From contig CAZALT010000039.1 of assembly GCA_964485515.1 (NCBI GenBank), positions 1 to 23,584 of the forward strand: a stretch of 23,584 nucleotides of DNA, in the 5' to 3' direction. Shown here in pieces: positions 1 through 7,019 of the stretch. Numbering within the stretch: the stretch's first letter is position 1; each line of letters opens with the position of its first letter. A program made the position numbers and the translations under genes. The DNA is from CAZALT01 sp964485515. GTDB lineage: Bacteria; Actinomycetota; Acidimicrobiia; Acidimicrobiales; Acidimicrobilacustridaceae. Under the pieces are notes generated by a model. The model was not told the origin of the DNA and did no database searches. It saw only the letters and a list, made by a program, of their open reading frames with translations.

Positions 1-144
1 CGCCCCGTCGTTTGCGTACCTGGTGCTTCCTGATGTGCCTCGGTACGCACGCGACCGCGATATCGGGCGAGTCGCCCCGTCGTTTGCGTACCTGGTGCTT
101 CCTGAGGTGCCTCAGTACGCACGCGACCGTGAGATCGATCGGGC
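1..144. repeat. Two tandem copies of a 72-bp repeat at the contig edge
   Basis: Copy 1 spans 1-72 and copy 2 spans 73-144. The first 33 bases are identical, and about six positions differ over the rest, mostly near the 3' end. Each copy carries an inverted repeat, TGCGTACC with GGTACGCA in copy 1 and TGCGTAC with GTACGCA in copy 2. Copy 2 also holds the near-palindrome CTGAGG-TG-CCTCAG. The unit is 24 codons long with no stop in several frames. The array probably continues off the contig, since the sequence begins exactly at a unit boundary. Whether it is an intergenic repeat or the 3' end of a repeat-coding gene cannot be decided from two copies. Confidence 0.85.
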
Positions 145-189
145 CGCGACGGCGGAACATCCGAGCGGACGTGCCGGTTGGATGTCGGT

Positions 190-834
190 ATGGACGTGGA
201 GATCTGGGTCGATGTCGTGTGCCCGTGGTGCTACATCGGCAAGCGCCGGTGGGAGGCCGCACTCGCGGAGTTCCCGCACCGTGACGAGGTGAACGTGACC
301 TGGCGCAGCTTCGAGCTCGCCCCGGACGCCCCGTCGGCCTCCGACCTGAGCCTCGTCGAGATGCTCTCCACGAAGTACGGCGTGTCGGTCGATGAGGCCG
401 TCGCGATGAACGACCGGGTGAGCGGGATCGCCGCGGACGAGGGCCTGGAGTACCAGCTCGAACGTGCCCGTCCGGCGAACACCTTCGACGCGCACCGCCT
501 CTTGCACCTGGCCGGTGAGCGCGGTCTCGCGGACGAGGCCGAGGAGCGGTTGTTCCGGGCGTACTTCACCGAGGGCGTGCCGATCGGCGAGGTGGACGAG
601 CTCGTCCGCCTCGGCACCGAGGTCGGGCTCGACCCCGACGAAGTGCGCGCCGTGGTCGAGAGCGATCGCTTTGCCACCGCGGTGCGAGACGATCAGGACA
701 CGGCTCGCGCCCTCGGCGTGAGCGGGGTCCCGTTCGTGGCCATCGACCGCAAGTTCGGCGTGTCCGGGGCTCAGCCGGTCGACGTGTTCCGCAACGCCCT
801 CGACGAGGCATGGGCCGCCCACTCGTCGGTCTGA
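190..834 (+). CDS. DsbA-family thiol oxidoreductase, FrnE-like
   Basis: The 214-aa protein has a thioredoxin fold with a helical insertion, the pattern of the FrnE branch of the DsbA family. FrnE proteins are cytoplasmic disulfide oxidoreductases/isomerases linked to oxidative stress or polyketide loci. The active site CPWC lies at residues 11-14, straight after the first beta strand (EIWVDVV). The cis-proline loop GVPFV is near the C-terminus, and SGAQP follows, as is typical of this family. There is no signal peptide, so a cytoplasmic location is expected. I chose ATG at 190 because it places the strand directly before CPWC; an in-frame TTG at 178 is an alternative. Length is normal for the family. 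The gene stands alone after the repeat array; its natural substrate cannot be inferred. Confidence 0.9.
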   Translation: MDVEIWVDVVCPWCYIGKRRWEAALAEFPHRDEVNVTWRSFELAPDAPSASDLSLVEMLSTKYGVSVDEAVAMNDRVSGIAADEGLEYQLERARPANTFDAHRLLHLAGERGLADEAEERLFRAYFTEGVPIGEVDELVRLGTEVGLDPDEVRAVVESDRFATAVRDDQDTARALGVSGVPFVAIDRKFGVSGAQPVDVFRNALDEAWAAHSSV

Positions 835-865
835 ACGGGTGACTGTCCGTCGGTCTGAACGGGTG
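824..865. repeat. 18-bp direct repeat spanning a stop codon
   Basis: CGTCGGTCTGAACGGGTG occurs at 824-841 and again at 848-865, a period of 24 bp. The first copy contains the TGA stop of the thiol oxidoreductase gene. It looks like a small local duplication that lengthened the 3' flank. No function is evident. Confidence 0.8.
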
Positions 866-1000
866 GCCGCCCGGTGCTCAGGGGCCCGGGTCCGCGCCCG
901 CGCCGATCTTCGATGGGGGAATCGGGCGATGATCCGACAACGCGCCGTCGGATTCCGGTAGACCGGTTGGTGCGCCGCACGACGCGACGGGGGAGATCGC

Positions 1001-1339
1001 ATGCCCGCCTACGCACCACAACCCGGAGAAGCTGTGCCCGACACGGTGGTCGAGGCGCTCGCGATGCTGGAAGCCGACGGCTATGTCGAGGACTTCCACA
1101 TCGAGCACGGCGACCTCCGGTGCGCGGCGCGAAACGAGAGCGGACTCATCGACATCGCGGTGGTCGAGCGCTACTTCCGCTTCGAGGGCGCGAGCAACCC
1201 GGACGACGAGGCCATCGTCTTCGGGCTGTTCAACCCCACGTCGGGAACGAGGGGGACACTGGTGTCCGGCTTCGGACCCAGCGCCGATCCGGAGGAGATG
1301 GACGTGCTCATCATCCTCCACCGGCGGGCCGAGGGATGA
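1001..1339 (+). CDS. Small conserved protein, family often labelled 'phosphoribosylpyrophosphate synthetase'
   Basis: This is a 112-aa soluble protein without signal peptide or membrane segment. It matches, from memory, a family of roughly 100-aa bacterial proteins with the pattern 'xxALxxLxxxGYxxDFxI' followed by 'YRFEGxSNPDDxxIxF' and 'GTLVxxxG'. Here the matching pieces are VVEALAMLEADGYVEDFHI, YFRFEGASNPDDEAIVFGL and GTLVSGFG. Databases often carry the name phosphoribosylpyrophosphate synthetase for this family, but the protein is far too short for that enzyme and lacks a PRPP loop, so the name should not be trusted. The ATG at 1001 has a purine-rich ribosome binding site (GGGGGAG) about 5 bases upstream. 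The next gene starts 38 bp downstream on the same strand, so co-transcription is likely. Function unknown. Confidence 0.8.
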   Translation: MPAYAPQPGEAVPDTVVEALAMLEADGYVEDFHIEHGDLRCAARNESGLIDIAVVERYFRFEGASNPDDEAIVFGLFNPTSGTRGTLVSGFGPSADPEEMDVLIILHRRAEG

Positions 1340-1377
1340 ACGATTGAGGCGAATCGGGTGGGGAACGAGGGGGATCG

Positions 1378-2169
1378 ATGGCACGAGGACTTCGAGGGCT
1401 GCTGCATCGCGACGCCGACGGGTGGGACGGCCATAGCGGCAGGCCCCACTCATCGAACGGCGCGTCGTCGTTCCACCTGACGTGGGACCTCCCGCCGGGC
1501 ACGTGGGTCGAGGTCCGGGCCACCCTGCAGGTCGATGTCCCGCCGTCGACGGCCGCGCTCTGCTTCTGGGCGCTCCAAGCGGGCTTCGTGCACCAGGGAC
1601 ACGCGTGCGGCGCGGGGCACCTCGGTCTGCAGTGGCACCCGGGACATCCGGGCAACACCGCGGTCAACTGGGGTGGCTATGACGAGGACGGCAGCGAGCT
1701 CCGGGGGAGCGGGTCGCCGCTCTCGTCGGCTACCGGCAACCCCAACACCCGTGATCTGGCATGGGTCGCAGGCCGGCGCTACCAGCTGCGCATCCGACGA
1801 CCGACCGATGGGGGCAAGGCCCCGATGGGGCACAAGGCGTGGCGCGGCGAGGTGATGGACGATCTCGTGGGTGCTGTCGATGTGGTCCGCGAGCTGTACT
1901 CGGAGGGTGACTCGCTGGCGAACGTGGTCGTGTGGACCGAGAACTTCGGGATGTGCGACGAGCCGTCCAGCCAGGTCCGCTGGTCTGCGCTCGAAGCCGT
2001 GAACGCCGATGGCGAGGTGTTCGAGGTCGACAGCGTCCGCGTCAACTTCCAGGCGCTGTCCGCGGGCGGATGTGCCGACACGAACTCGAGCATCGAGGAC
2101 GGGGCGTGGGTGCAACGGACCTCCACACCGCGGGTCACCCAGCAGGGTGACGTGTTGCGCGTTCGCTGA
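1378..2169 (+). CDS. Hypothetical protein, probably beta-rich
   Basis: I do not recognise this 263-aa protein. It has no signal peptide or membrane segment. Alternating hydrophobic stretches such as SFHLTWDL, TWVEVRATLQV and YQLRIRR suggest a beta-sandwich or jelly-roll, with glycine- and tryptophan-rich loops (WHPGHPGNTAVNWGGYDEDG). Several cysteines are present (in ALCFW, HACGAG, GMCDE and GGCAD) but they form no obvious metal motif. ATG at 1378 is supported by GAGGGGG a few bases upstream. It follows the small conserved protein on the same strand and is convergent with the Nudix gene, 35 bp from stop to stop. Codon use matches the neighbours, so nothing suggests recent transfer. The compact carbohydrate- or ligand-binding look of the fold is only an impression. 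Confidence 0.75.
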   Translation: MARGLRGLLHRDADGWDGHSGRPHSSNGASSFHLTWDLPPGTWVEVRATLQVDVPPSTAALCFWALQAGFVHQGHACGAGHLGLQWHPGHPGNTAVNWGGYDEDGSELRGSGSPLSSATGNPNTRDLAWVAGRRYQLRIRRPTDGGKAPMGHKAWRGEVMDDLVGAVDVVRELYSEGDSLANVVVWTENFGMCDEPSSQVRWSALEAVNADGEVFEVDSVRVNFQALSAGGCADTNSSIEDGAWVQRTSTPRVTQQGDVLRVR

Positions 2170-2204
2170 GAGCACACCCGCAGCGGCGCCGCGACGACGG
2201 CACG

Positions 2205-2924
2205 TCAGCGATCGCGCTCGTAGACCCAGGCGTCGAGCATCGTGAGGCGATGACGCCCACCCACGGCATCGGGATCCTCGGACTCGTAGCCGGCGTCGCC
2301 GTTGTAGAAGCAGACGAGCCCACCCTCGATCGGGGCGAAGCGGGTGGCGAAGTACTCGGGCTCGTCGGCCCGCATCGAGGTGAGCGTCGCATCGACCGTG
2401 TCGAACCGAACGAGGTGCTCGAGGGTGATCCACGTGGGCGGCGTGAGGTCGATCTCGCCCTTGTCGCGCAGGGTCATCGCGTCGGAGGGCCGGATCCAGC
2501 GGTGCTCGTGGATCTCGCCCATGTCGATGGTGACGGTGGACTCACCTCCGCTGGGCGCAGCCACGGCGAAGAACCAGGTGATGAAGCGCTTGGGGGCGAC
2601 GGCGGGAGGGGTCCAGTGGGAGAACCAGACGAAGTCATCGGCATCGACGAGCAAGTCGGCCTCCTCGGCCGCTTCACGCACCGCAGCGCGCCGTGCGGCG
2701 AGCAGGAGGTCGTCAGGGCGGTCGGGATCGTAGTCACCGGGGTCGATGCGACCGCCCGGCCACACCCATGCGCCACCTGCGAAGGCGAGGTCGGCGTTGC
2801 GTCGCAACATCAGGGTCTCGAGCCCGTCCGGACCGTCGCGCAGCGGCACGACGGTGGCCGCGGGGATGTCCGGGGCCGGTTCGTCGTCGCGATCGCCGGC
2901 GAAGATCTCGTTCACAGATGCCAC
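2205..2924 (-). CDS. Nudix hydrolase with an expanded Nudix box (NUDT19-like)
   Basis: This is a predicted pyrophosphohydrolase of about 239 aa. The Nudix box begins with GGR at residues 57-59 and closes with REAAEEADL at 83-91, which supplies the metal-binding glutamates. The two halves are separated by about 11 more residues than the GX5EX7REUXEEXGU consensus. An interrupted box is known in NUDT19-type proteins, some of which act on coenzyme A derivatives, so a CoA or acyl-CoA substrate is possible and would fit the acyl-CoA dehydrogenases nearby; this is inference. The preceding LMLRRN and FAGGAWVWPGG are typical of the family. I chose GTG at 2924, with a second GTG at 2915 as alternative; neither has a strong ribosome binding site. 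It lies 49 bp downstream of rsgA on the same strand. Confidence 0.87.
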   Translation of the reverse strand: MASVNEIFAGDRDDEPAPDIPAATVVPLRDGPDGLETLMLRRNADLAFAGGAWVWPGGRIDPGDYDPDRPDDLLLAARRAAVREAAEEADLLVDADDFVWFSHWTPPAVAPKRFITWFFAVAAPSGGESTVTIDMGEIHEHRWIRPSDAMTLRDKGEIDLTPPTWITLEHLVRFDTVDATLTSMRADEPEYFATRFAPIEGGLVCFYNGDAGYESEDPDAVGGRHRLTMLDAWVYERDR

Positions 2925-2973
2925 CTGGCCACCGTACTTCCGTCGTGCGCGGGTGCGTCCGGCGCTATCGGCG

Positions 2974-4071
2974 CTATCGGCGGTCTTCGGGGCGGGCGCG
3001 GTTGTAGCTCCTGATCGCCTTGGACACGACCCGATCCGCCCGCTTCTTCTCCCGGGCCGCGATGTCGGCTCGGCGGTCGTCGGCCGCGTCGGACTCGTCC
3101 CGCAGGCCGAGGTAGCGCTCGAAGCGGTCGGCGTCGATGTCGCCCGCCTCGACGGCGGCGCGCACCGCGCAGCCGGGCTCGCTCTCGTGTCGGCAGTCCC
3201 GGAACTTGCAGTCGGCGGCCGCGTCGCCGATGTCCTCGAACGCGAGGGCGAGTCCGTCGCCGGCATCCCACAGGCCGAGGCCACGCAGGCCGGGGGTGTC
3301 GATGAGCACGCCTCCGCTCGGGACCGGGATGAGGTCGCGGGTGACCGTGGTGTGGCGCCCTTTGGCATCGCCCGAGCGGACCTCGGCGGTGGCTTGGAGG
3401 TCCTCGCCGACCAGTGCGTTGGCCAACGTGGACTTCCCCGCCCCCGACTCCCCGAGCAGCACCGCGGTGCGGTTCGCCACGAGGTAGCCGCGGATGGTGT
3501 CCATGCCGGTGCCGGCGCGGGCGCTGATCACCTCGACGGGCGTGCTGCCCGCCAGTCGGCGCAGCTCGGCGAGCTCGACCTGGGCTTGCTCGTCGGACAC
3601 CAGGTCGGCTTTGGTGGCGACGATGACGGGCGTGGCCCCGCTCTCCCAGGCAACGACGAGGGAGCGTTCGAGTCGCCCGGCCTTGAGTGGTCGGTCGAGT
3701 CCGTGGACGATGAAGACCGTGTCGACGTTCGACGCGAGCACCTGCTCGGCTCGTCCCAGCGCGTCGATGCGGGCGATGGCGGACTGCCGTGGCATCACGC
3801 CGGCGATGACCGGGACCGAGTCGCCCTCGGGATGGTGCACGGCGACCCAGTCACCGGTGGTGGGCGCGACCTCCTCGTCGAAGCCGGGCCACGCCGCAGC
3901 GTTCGAGGTGACGCCCTCGATCTCCTCGCCCGTGGCGACCAGGACCCGGCCGCGGTCGGCGCGCAGGACGCGACCGGCCACCGCGCCTTCTGGCGCGCTC
4001 GACCAGAGGCTGGCGACGCGATCGGTCCAGCCGAATCGGCGTAGGAGGGTCTCGGGGCCCGGTGTGGACAT
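2974..4071 (-). CDS. rsgA: Ribosome small-subunit-dependent GTPase A
   Basis: RsgA (YjeQ) is a circularly permuted GTPase that checks late maturation of the 30S ribosomal subunit. The order seen here is diagnostic: an N-terminal OB fold (about residues 1-100), then G4 (TKAD), then the P-loop GESGAGKST (Lys213), then G3 (DTPGLR), then a C-terminal zinc finger. The zinc ligands are Cys288, Cys293, His295 and Cys301, in the expected C-x4-C-x-H-x5-C spacing. After it comes the usual basic helical tail. The P-loop has Ala where Val is commoner, a conservative change. Length (365 aa) is normal. ATG at 4071 begins the protein shortly before the OB fold; an in-frame ATG at 4107 would add 12 residues. 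It is the first gene of a short minus-strand pair with the Nudix hydrolase. Confidence 0.95.
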   Translation of the reverse strand: MSTPGPETLLRRFGWTDRVASLWSSAPEGAVAGRVLRADRGRVLVATGEEIEGVTSNAAAWPGFDEEVAPTTGDWVAVHHPEGDSVPVIAGVMPRQSAIARIDALGRAEQVLASNVDTVFIVHGLDRPLKAGRLERSLVVAWESGATPVIVATKADLVSDEQAQVELAELRRLAGSTPVEVISARAGTGMDTIRGYLVANRTAVLLGESGAGKSTLANALVGEDLQATAEVRSGDAKGRHTTVTRDLIPVPSGGVLIDTPGLRGLGLWDAGDGLALAFEDIGDAAADCKFRDCRHESEPGCAVRAAVEAGDIDADRFERYLGLRDESDAADDRRADIAAREKKRADRVVSKAIRSYNRARPEDRR

Positions 4072-4117
4072 GGCCCGTAGTTTGCTCGGCTGAACCGCAC
4101 CTGCCACGTCGAACGGT

Positions 4118-4177
4118 CCCGGCGCCGACCCCAGCGCCGATCCCGGCGCCGATCCCGGCGCCGATCCCGGCGCCGAT
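4118..4177. repeat. Five tandem copies of a 12-bp unit
   Basis: The unit CCCGGCGCCGAT occurs five times: once as CCCGGCGCCGAC, once as CCCAGCGCCGAT, then three exact copies. Each canonical unit holds the palindrome GGCGCC. The array lies in the divergent intergenic region between rsgA and the small membrane protein gene, about 50 bp upstream of the rsgA start. It could be protein-binding or simply slippage-prone sequence; nothing in the window decides this. Confidence 0.9.
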
Positions 4178-4275
4178 CTCGCGTGCGGTGGAGCCGTCGA
4201 CCGGAGCGTGTTCGCCGCCGAGAGTGCCGCTCGGAGCTCGTCGTCGAGGGTGCGGCGCGGCGGAGCGCGTACCGG

Positions 4276-4281
4276 TACGAT
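4276..4281 (+). promoter_or_regulatory. Candidate -10 element for a leaderless transcript
   Basis: TACGAT fits the TANNNT -10 consensus. It is followed by 8 nt and then the GTG start at 4290, so transcription would begin at or within a base or two of the start codon. The same arrangement recurs at 7006 and 9352. Confidence 0.5.
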
Positions 4282-4289
4282 CCCGCTCC

Positions 4290-4511
4290 GTGGCGAATCG
4301 CAAGAAGACGGCTAAGAAGCGCAAGCAGACCCGACCCCTCCCCAAGGTGGGCACGCCCAAGGACGAGGCTTATGTGCTGCACCGTTCCCGGCAGGATCTG
4401 GACAACTTCGGCCTGAACAGGGCCCGGAAGGGACCGGGAACGGCGATCATCTTGACGCTGATCGCGGTTCTGTTGGTGCTTGGAGTGGTCGGCCTCGTTG
4501 CTCTCACCTGA
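4290..4511 (+). CDS. Small basic tail-anchored membrane protein
   Basis: This is a 73-aa protein I cannot name. Its first 20 residues are strongly basic (KKTAKKRKQ follows the first four residues), the middle 30 are charged and soluble, and residues 51-72 form one hydrophobic segment (AIILTLIAVLLVLGVVGLVAL) running to the C-terminus. That is the layout of a tail-anchored protein with the basic part in the cytoplasm. The basic region could contact nucleic acid, ribosomes or phospholipids, but this is conjecture. GTG at 4290 is preferred because a good -10 sits just upstream and the charged N-terminus begins there. The frame stays open upstream to 4062 through the 12-bp repeat, but that part reads as low-complexity Ala-Pro-Ile and overlaps rsgA's start, so I left it out. 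Confidence 0.75.
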   Translation: MANRKKTAKKRKQTRPLPKVGTPKDEAYVLHRSRQDLDNFGLNRARKGPGTAIILTLIAVLLVLGVVGLVALT

Positions 4512-4554
4512 GCGCTCCGACGTCTTCTCCTGCGCACGAACCCATCTCGCGTCG

Positions 4555-4560
4555 TAGGCT
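4555..4560 (+). promoter_or_regulatory. Candidate -10 element upstream of the diguanylate cyclase
   Basis: TAGGCT matches TANNNT and resembles TAGCCT and TAGCGT before other genes in this window. Transcription from about 4567 would give a leader of roughly 108 nt before the ATG at 4675. No clear -35 element is visible. Confidence 0.4.
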
Positions 4561-4566
4561 GCCGGC

Positions 4567-4674
4567 AGAGTCGCGGGGGTTTCCTGGGGGAGCGCCACGC
4601 CGACTTCTTCCCAGGTCGGCACGGCGAAGGCCAGGCCTGGGGCCGTCATCGGTGATGGGAGGGTCCACGATCAC
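4567..4674 (+). other. Possibly structured 5' leader of the PAS-GGDEF gene
   Basis: The leader contains GCCGAC (4599-4604) pairing with GTCGGC (4615-4620) around a 10-nt loop. The loop ends in CCCAG, which is complementary to CTGGG at 4584-4588, so an H-type pseudoknot is possible. A perfect palindrome CCAGGCCTGG lies at 4631-4640, and CATC-GGT-GATG follows just before the start. The known c-di-GMP riboswitch core sequences are not recognisable. In DNA this GC-rich, such pairings can arise by chance. Confidence 0.3.
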
Positions 4675-6552
4675 ATGACCTCGGAGGTAACCCGCCCCGG
4701 TAGTGGCGGTCCGACGGCGAAGAGCGCCGCTTCGGGCGTGGTGGTCGCGCGTCACATCAGCCGCATCGCCGCCATCTTCGACGCGGCCCCGATCGGTGTC
4801 GGCGTGTGGTCCGTGGAGGGGCACCTGCTGCACGCCAACCCGGTGCTCTGCGATCTGCTCGGCGAGGACCTCGGCGCGCTCCAGGGTGAGCGGATCGAGC
4901 TCGTGCTCGACCCCGGCGACGTCGTCGAGGTGCGTTCGCACATCGACGAGATCTGGCGGGGGGTGCGCAACGCGTTCTCGTGCCGTGTCCTGTGCGGAGC
5001 CGATCCGAGCGGGGAGCTGCTCGTGCGCGCCGAGTTCACCGCTGTGTACGGACCAGCGGGGCTTCCGGAGTACCTGCTCTCGCAGATCTTCGACTTCACC
5101 CCACTCACCGACGAGACCGCGCCCCGTCCTGCTCCGATCGCGGCACCGCCCCGAGTCGCGAGCAGCGTCGCCCCGTCGGGCGGCTACGCCGCCGAGGTCG
5201 AGCGCCTGCGCGCCGCCCTGACCGACGTCGAAGCCGAGCTCGCCGAGGTCAAGCGCCTCTTCCATGCGGTGATCGAGGTCGGACCCATCGCCGTCGTGCG
5301 CCTCGACGCCGAAGGACGAGTCGTCTACGCCAACGGCCGGTGGGCCGAGTTCCTCGACGATCACCAGGACCGTCTGTCGGGCCACAACTGGCACCGGCTG
5401 CTCGATGCGGCGCAGCTCGACGACGTCGTCCGCCGCGGCGTCGAGTCGCTCGAGACCGGCGAGCCCTTCGTCTTCCGCATCGCTTCGACCGACCACGTGC
5501 AGTTGGCCATCGACCCCGACGACCACGTCCCGGGCACCACCTACTGGGCGGTCATGCAGGTGGCCCCTGTGTTCGATCAGGGAGGTGGGCACGACGGGTG
5601 GGTGGCCACGCTCACCGATGTCTCCGCCGAGGTCGCGGCCGACACCCGCGCCGACCAGCTCGCGCAAGCTCTCGATGCGGGTACCGACTTCTTGATGATC
5701 GCCGAGCGCACCGGCGCGATCTCCTACGCCAACGATGCGGCGCGCACACGACTTGGCGTGCACACCGGTGGATCGGACCGGGCGCCGAGCTTCCTCATGG
5801 ACATGCTCGAAGCGGACTCGTTCGAGGCCTGGCACGAGCTCGTGCACCCCACGCTGCTCCAAGGCGGGGTGTGGAACGGCGAGCTGCTCTTCCACACCGT
5901 GGGCGGCGACGACGTCCCCGTCTCGGCGATGTTCCACGCTCGCTGCGACAGCGACGGGTTCCTCGAATCGATCTTCGCGGTCGCCCGCGACATCTCCGAT
6001 CTGAAGATCGCCGAGCGTCAGCTCCACCAGATGGCGACGCACGACTACCTCACCGGCATGCCGAACCGGGTGCTGCTCTACGATCGACTCGAACAGGCCT
6101 TGGCCCGCTACAGCAGGTACAGCCAGGCCGTTGCGCTCCTCTACGTCGACCTCGACCGGTTCAAGGCCGTCAACGATCAGCACGGGCACCATGTCGGCGA
6201 CGCCGTTCTGCGCGCCGTCGCCGACCGCATCCACGAGCTGGTCCGCGAGTCCGACACCGCGGCTCGGGTGGGCGGCGACGAGTTCTGCCTGCTCATCGAA
6301 GGCATCAGCGACCTGCCGACCCTCAAGGTCATCGCCGATCGGTTGATCGCGGCGATCAGTGCGCCCATCCTGATCGGCGACATCCGCGCCGAGATCGGGG
6401 CGTCGGTCGGTCTGGTGCTCGTCGACGAACGGTCGGCCGACGTCGATTCGCTGATGGCCATGGCCGATGCCGCCATGTACCGTGCCAAGGACAGCGGTCG
6501 TGGCGTCAGCTACGTGCACGAGTCCGGGGGGTCCGTTGACGCCAGAGGGTGA
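4675..6552 (+). CDS. Diguanylate cyclase with three PAS-like domains
   Basis: This 625-aa protein should make the second messenger cyclic di-GMP from GTP. It has PAS-like segments near residues 30-145, 195-320 and 335-445, separated by a short coiled coil (about 170-200). The second and third show the usual PAS signatures (VVRLDAEGRVVYAN and AISYANDAA). A GGDEF domain follows (about 450-615). The catalytic motif GGDEF is intact at 533-537. The inhibitory I-site RxxD is present as RESD at 524-527, exactly five residues upstream, so product feedback is expected. The YVDLDRFKAVND metal-binding segment is also intact. There is no EAL domain, signal peptide or membrane helix, so this is a cytoplasmic sensor. 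The ligand of the PAS domains is unknown. Its last 17 bases overlap the VOC gene. Confidence 0.93.
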   Translation: MTSEVTRPGSGGPTAKSAASGVVVARHISRIAAIFDAAPIGVGVWSVEGHLLHANPVLCDLLGEDLGALQGERIELVLDPGDVVEVRSHIDEIWRGVRNAFSCRVLCGADPSGELLVRAEFTAVYGPAGLPEYLLSQIFDFTPLTDETAPRPAPIAAPPRVASSVAPSGGYAAEVERLRAALTDVEAELAEVKRLFHAVIEVGPIAVVRLDAEGRVVYANGRWAEFLDDHQDRLSGHNWHRLLDAAQLDDVVRRGVESLETGEPFVFRIASTDHVQLAIDPDDHVPGTTYWAVMQVAPVFDQGGGHDGWVATLTDVSAEVAADTRADQLAQALDAGTDFLMIAERTGAISYANDAARTRLGVHTGGSDRAPSFLMDMLEADSFEAWHELVHPTLLQGGVWNGELLFHTVGGDDVPVSAMFHARCDSDGFLESIFAVARDISDLKIAERQLHQMATHDYLTGMPNRVLLYDRLEQALARYSRYSQAVALLYVDLDRFKAVNDQHGHHVGDAVLRAVADRIHELVRESDTAARVGGDEFCLLIEGISDLPTLKVIADRLIAAISAPILIGDIRAEIGASVGLVLVDERSADVDSLMAMADAAMYRAKDSGRGVSYVHESGGSVDARG

Positions 6553-6997
6553 CCCACGAGCCGCGGCGGGCGTCGAGCAGGATGGGGGCGGACCGCCCGC
6601 ACCGGCGCCGCTCGCCGAGCTGCACCACCTCTCGATCACGGTCTCGGACCTCGAGCGGTCGGTGCCGTGGTACCGGGAGGTCCTCGGCCTTCGCATGGTC
6701 GGCATCGACGACCATGCCGGCGGCCAGACGGTGCTCCTCGTCACGGTGAGCGGTGTCGTCCTGCTCCTCCAAGAGCACAAGGCGCACGAAGGGGCCAGCT
6801 TCAGCGAGTTCCGTCCCGGCCTCGACCACGTGTCGTTCCGCGTCGACGGTCTTCGCGATCTCCTGGTGTGGTCCGAGCACCTCGACACGCTGGGCGTGGC
6901 GCATCCGCCGGTTCGCGAGGAGCCCTATGGGTCGGTGCTCGTGTTCCGCGACCCGGATCGCATCCAGATCGAGCTCTTCGCAGATCCCGGCACCTGA
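6536..6997 (+). CDS. VOC-superfamily (glyoxalase/dioxygenase fold) protein
   Basis: This 153-aa protein has two beta-alpha-beta-beta-beta modules of the vicinal oxygen chelate fold. The first opens with LHHLSITVSDLERSVPWYRE and the second with GLDHVSFRVD. Likely metal ligands are a His of LHHLS, the His of LDHVS and the Glu of IQIELF near the C-terminus, the normal H/H/E pattern. Substrate cannot be told; glyoxalase-like, dioxygenase and epimerase-type members share this layout. I chose TTG at 6536 because a GGGGGG tract lies 4 bases upstream and no ATG or GTG fits better. That start overlaps the cyclase gene by 17 bases, suggesting translational coupling. The first 20 residues are a flexible Pro/Ala/Gly-rich extension. 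Confidence 0.85.
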   Translation: MTPEGDPRAAAGVEQDGGGPPAPAPLAELHHLSITVSDLERSVPWYREVLGLRMVGIDDHAGGQTVLLVTVSGVVLLLQEHKAHEGASFSEFRPGLDHVSFRVDGLRDLLVWSEHLDTLGVAHPPVREEPYGSVLVFRDPDRIQIELFADPGT

Positions 6998-7005
6998 CGC
7001 AGCGT

Positions 7006-7011
7006 TACCAT
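7006..7011 (+). promoter_or_regulatory. Candidate -10 element for a leaderless acyl-CoA dehydrogenase transcript
   Basis: TACCAT lies 8 nt before the ATG at 7020, the spacing expected if transcription begins at the start codon. It sits in the 22-bp gap after the VOC gene, so the dehydrogenase may have its own promoter despite the tight spacing. Confidence 0.5.
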
Positions 7012-7019
7012 CGGGCCCC

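Noticed and set aside
1..144. CRISPR array
   Set aside because: The whole 72-bp unit is repeated, not a short repeat with unique spacers, and no cas genes are present.
1001..1339. Phosphoribosylpyrophosphate synthetase
   Set aside because: The protein is only 112 aa and lacks the PRPP-binding loop; the family label is probably a historical misannotation.
4062..4289. N-terminal extension of the 73-aa membrane protein through the 12-bp repeat
   Set aside because: The frame is open but the translation is low-complexity, it would overlap the rsgA start, and a -10 element and the charged N-terminus favour GTG 4290.
4567..4674. c-di-GMP (GEMM) riboswitch before the diguanylate cyclase
   Set aside because: I could not find the conserved GEMM core sequences or its two-helix layout; only generic hairpins are visible.
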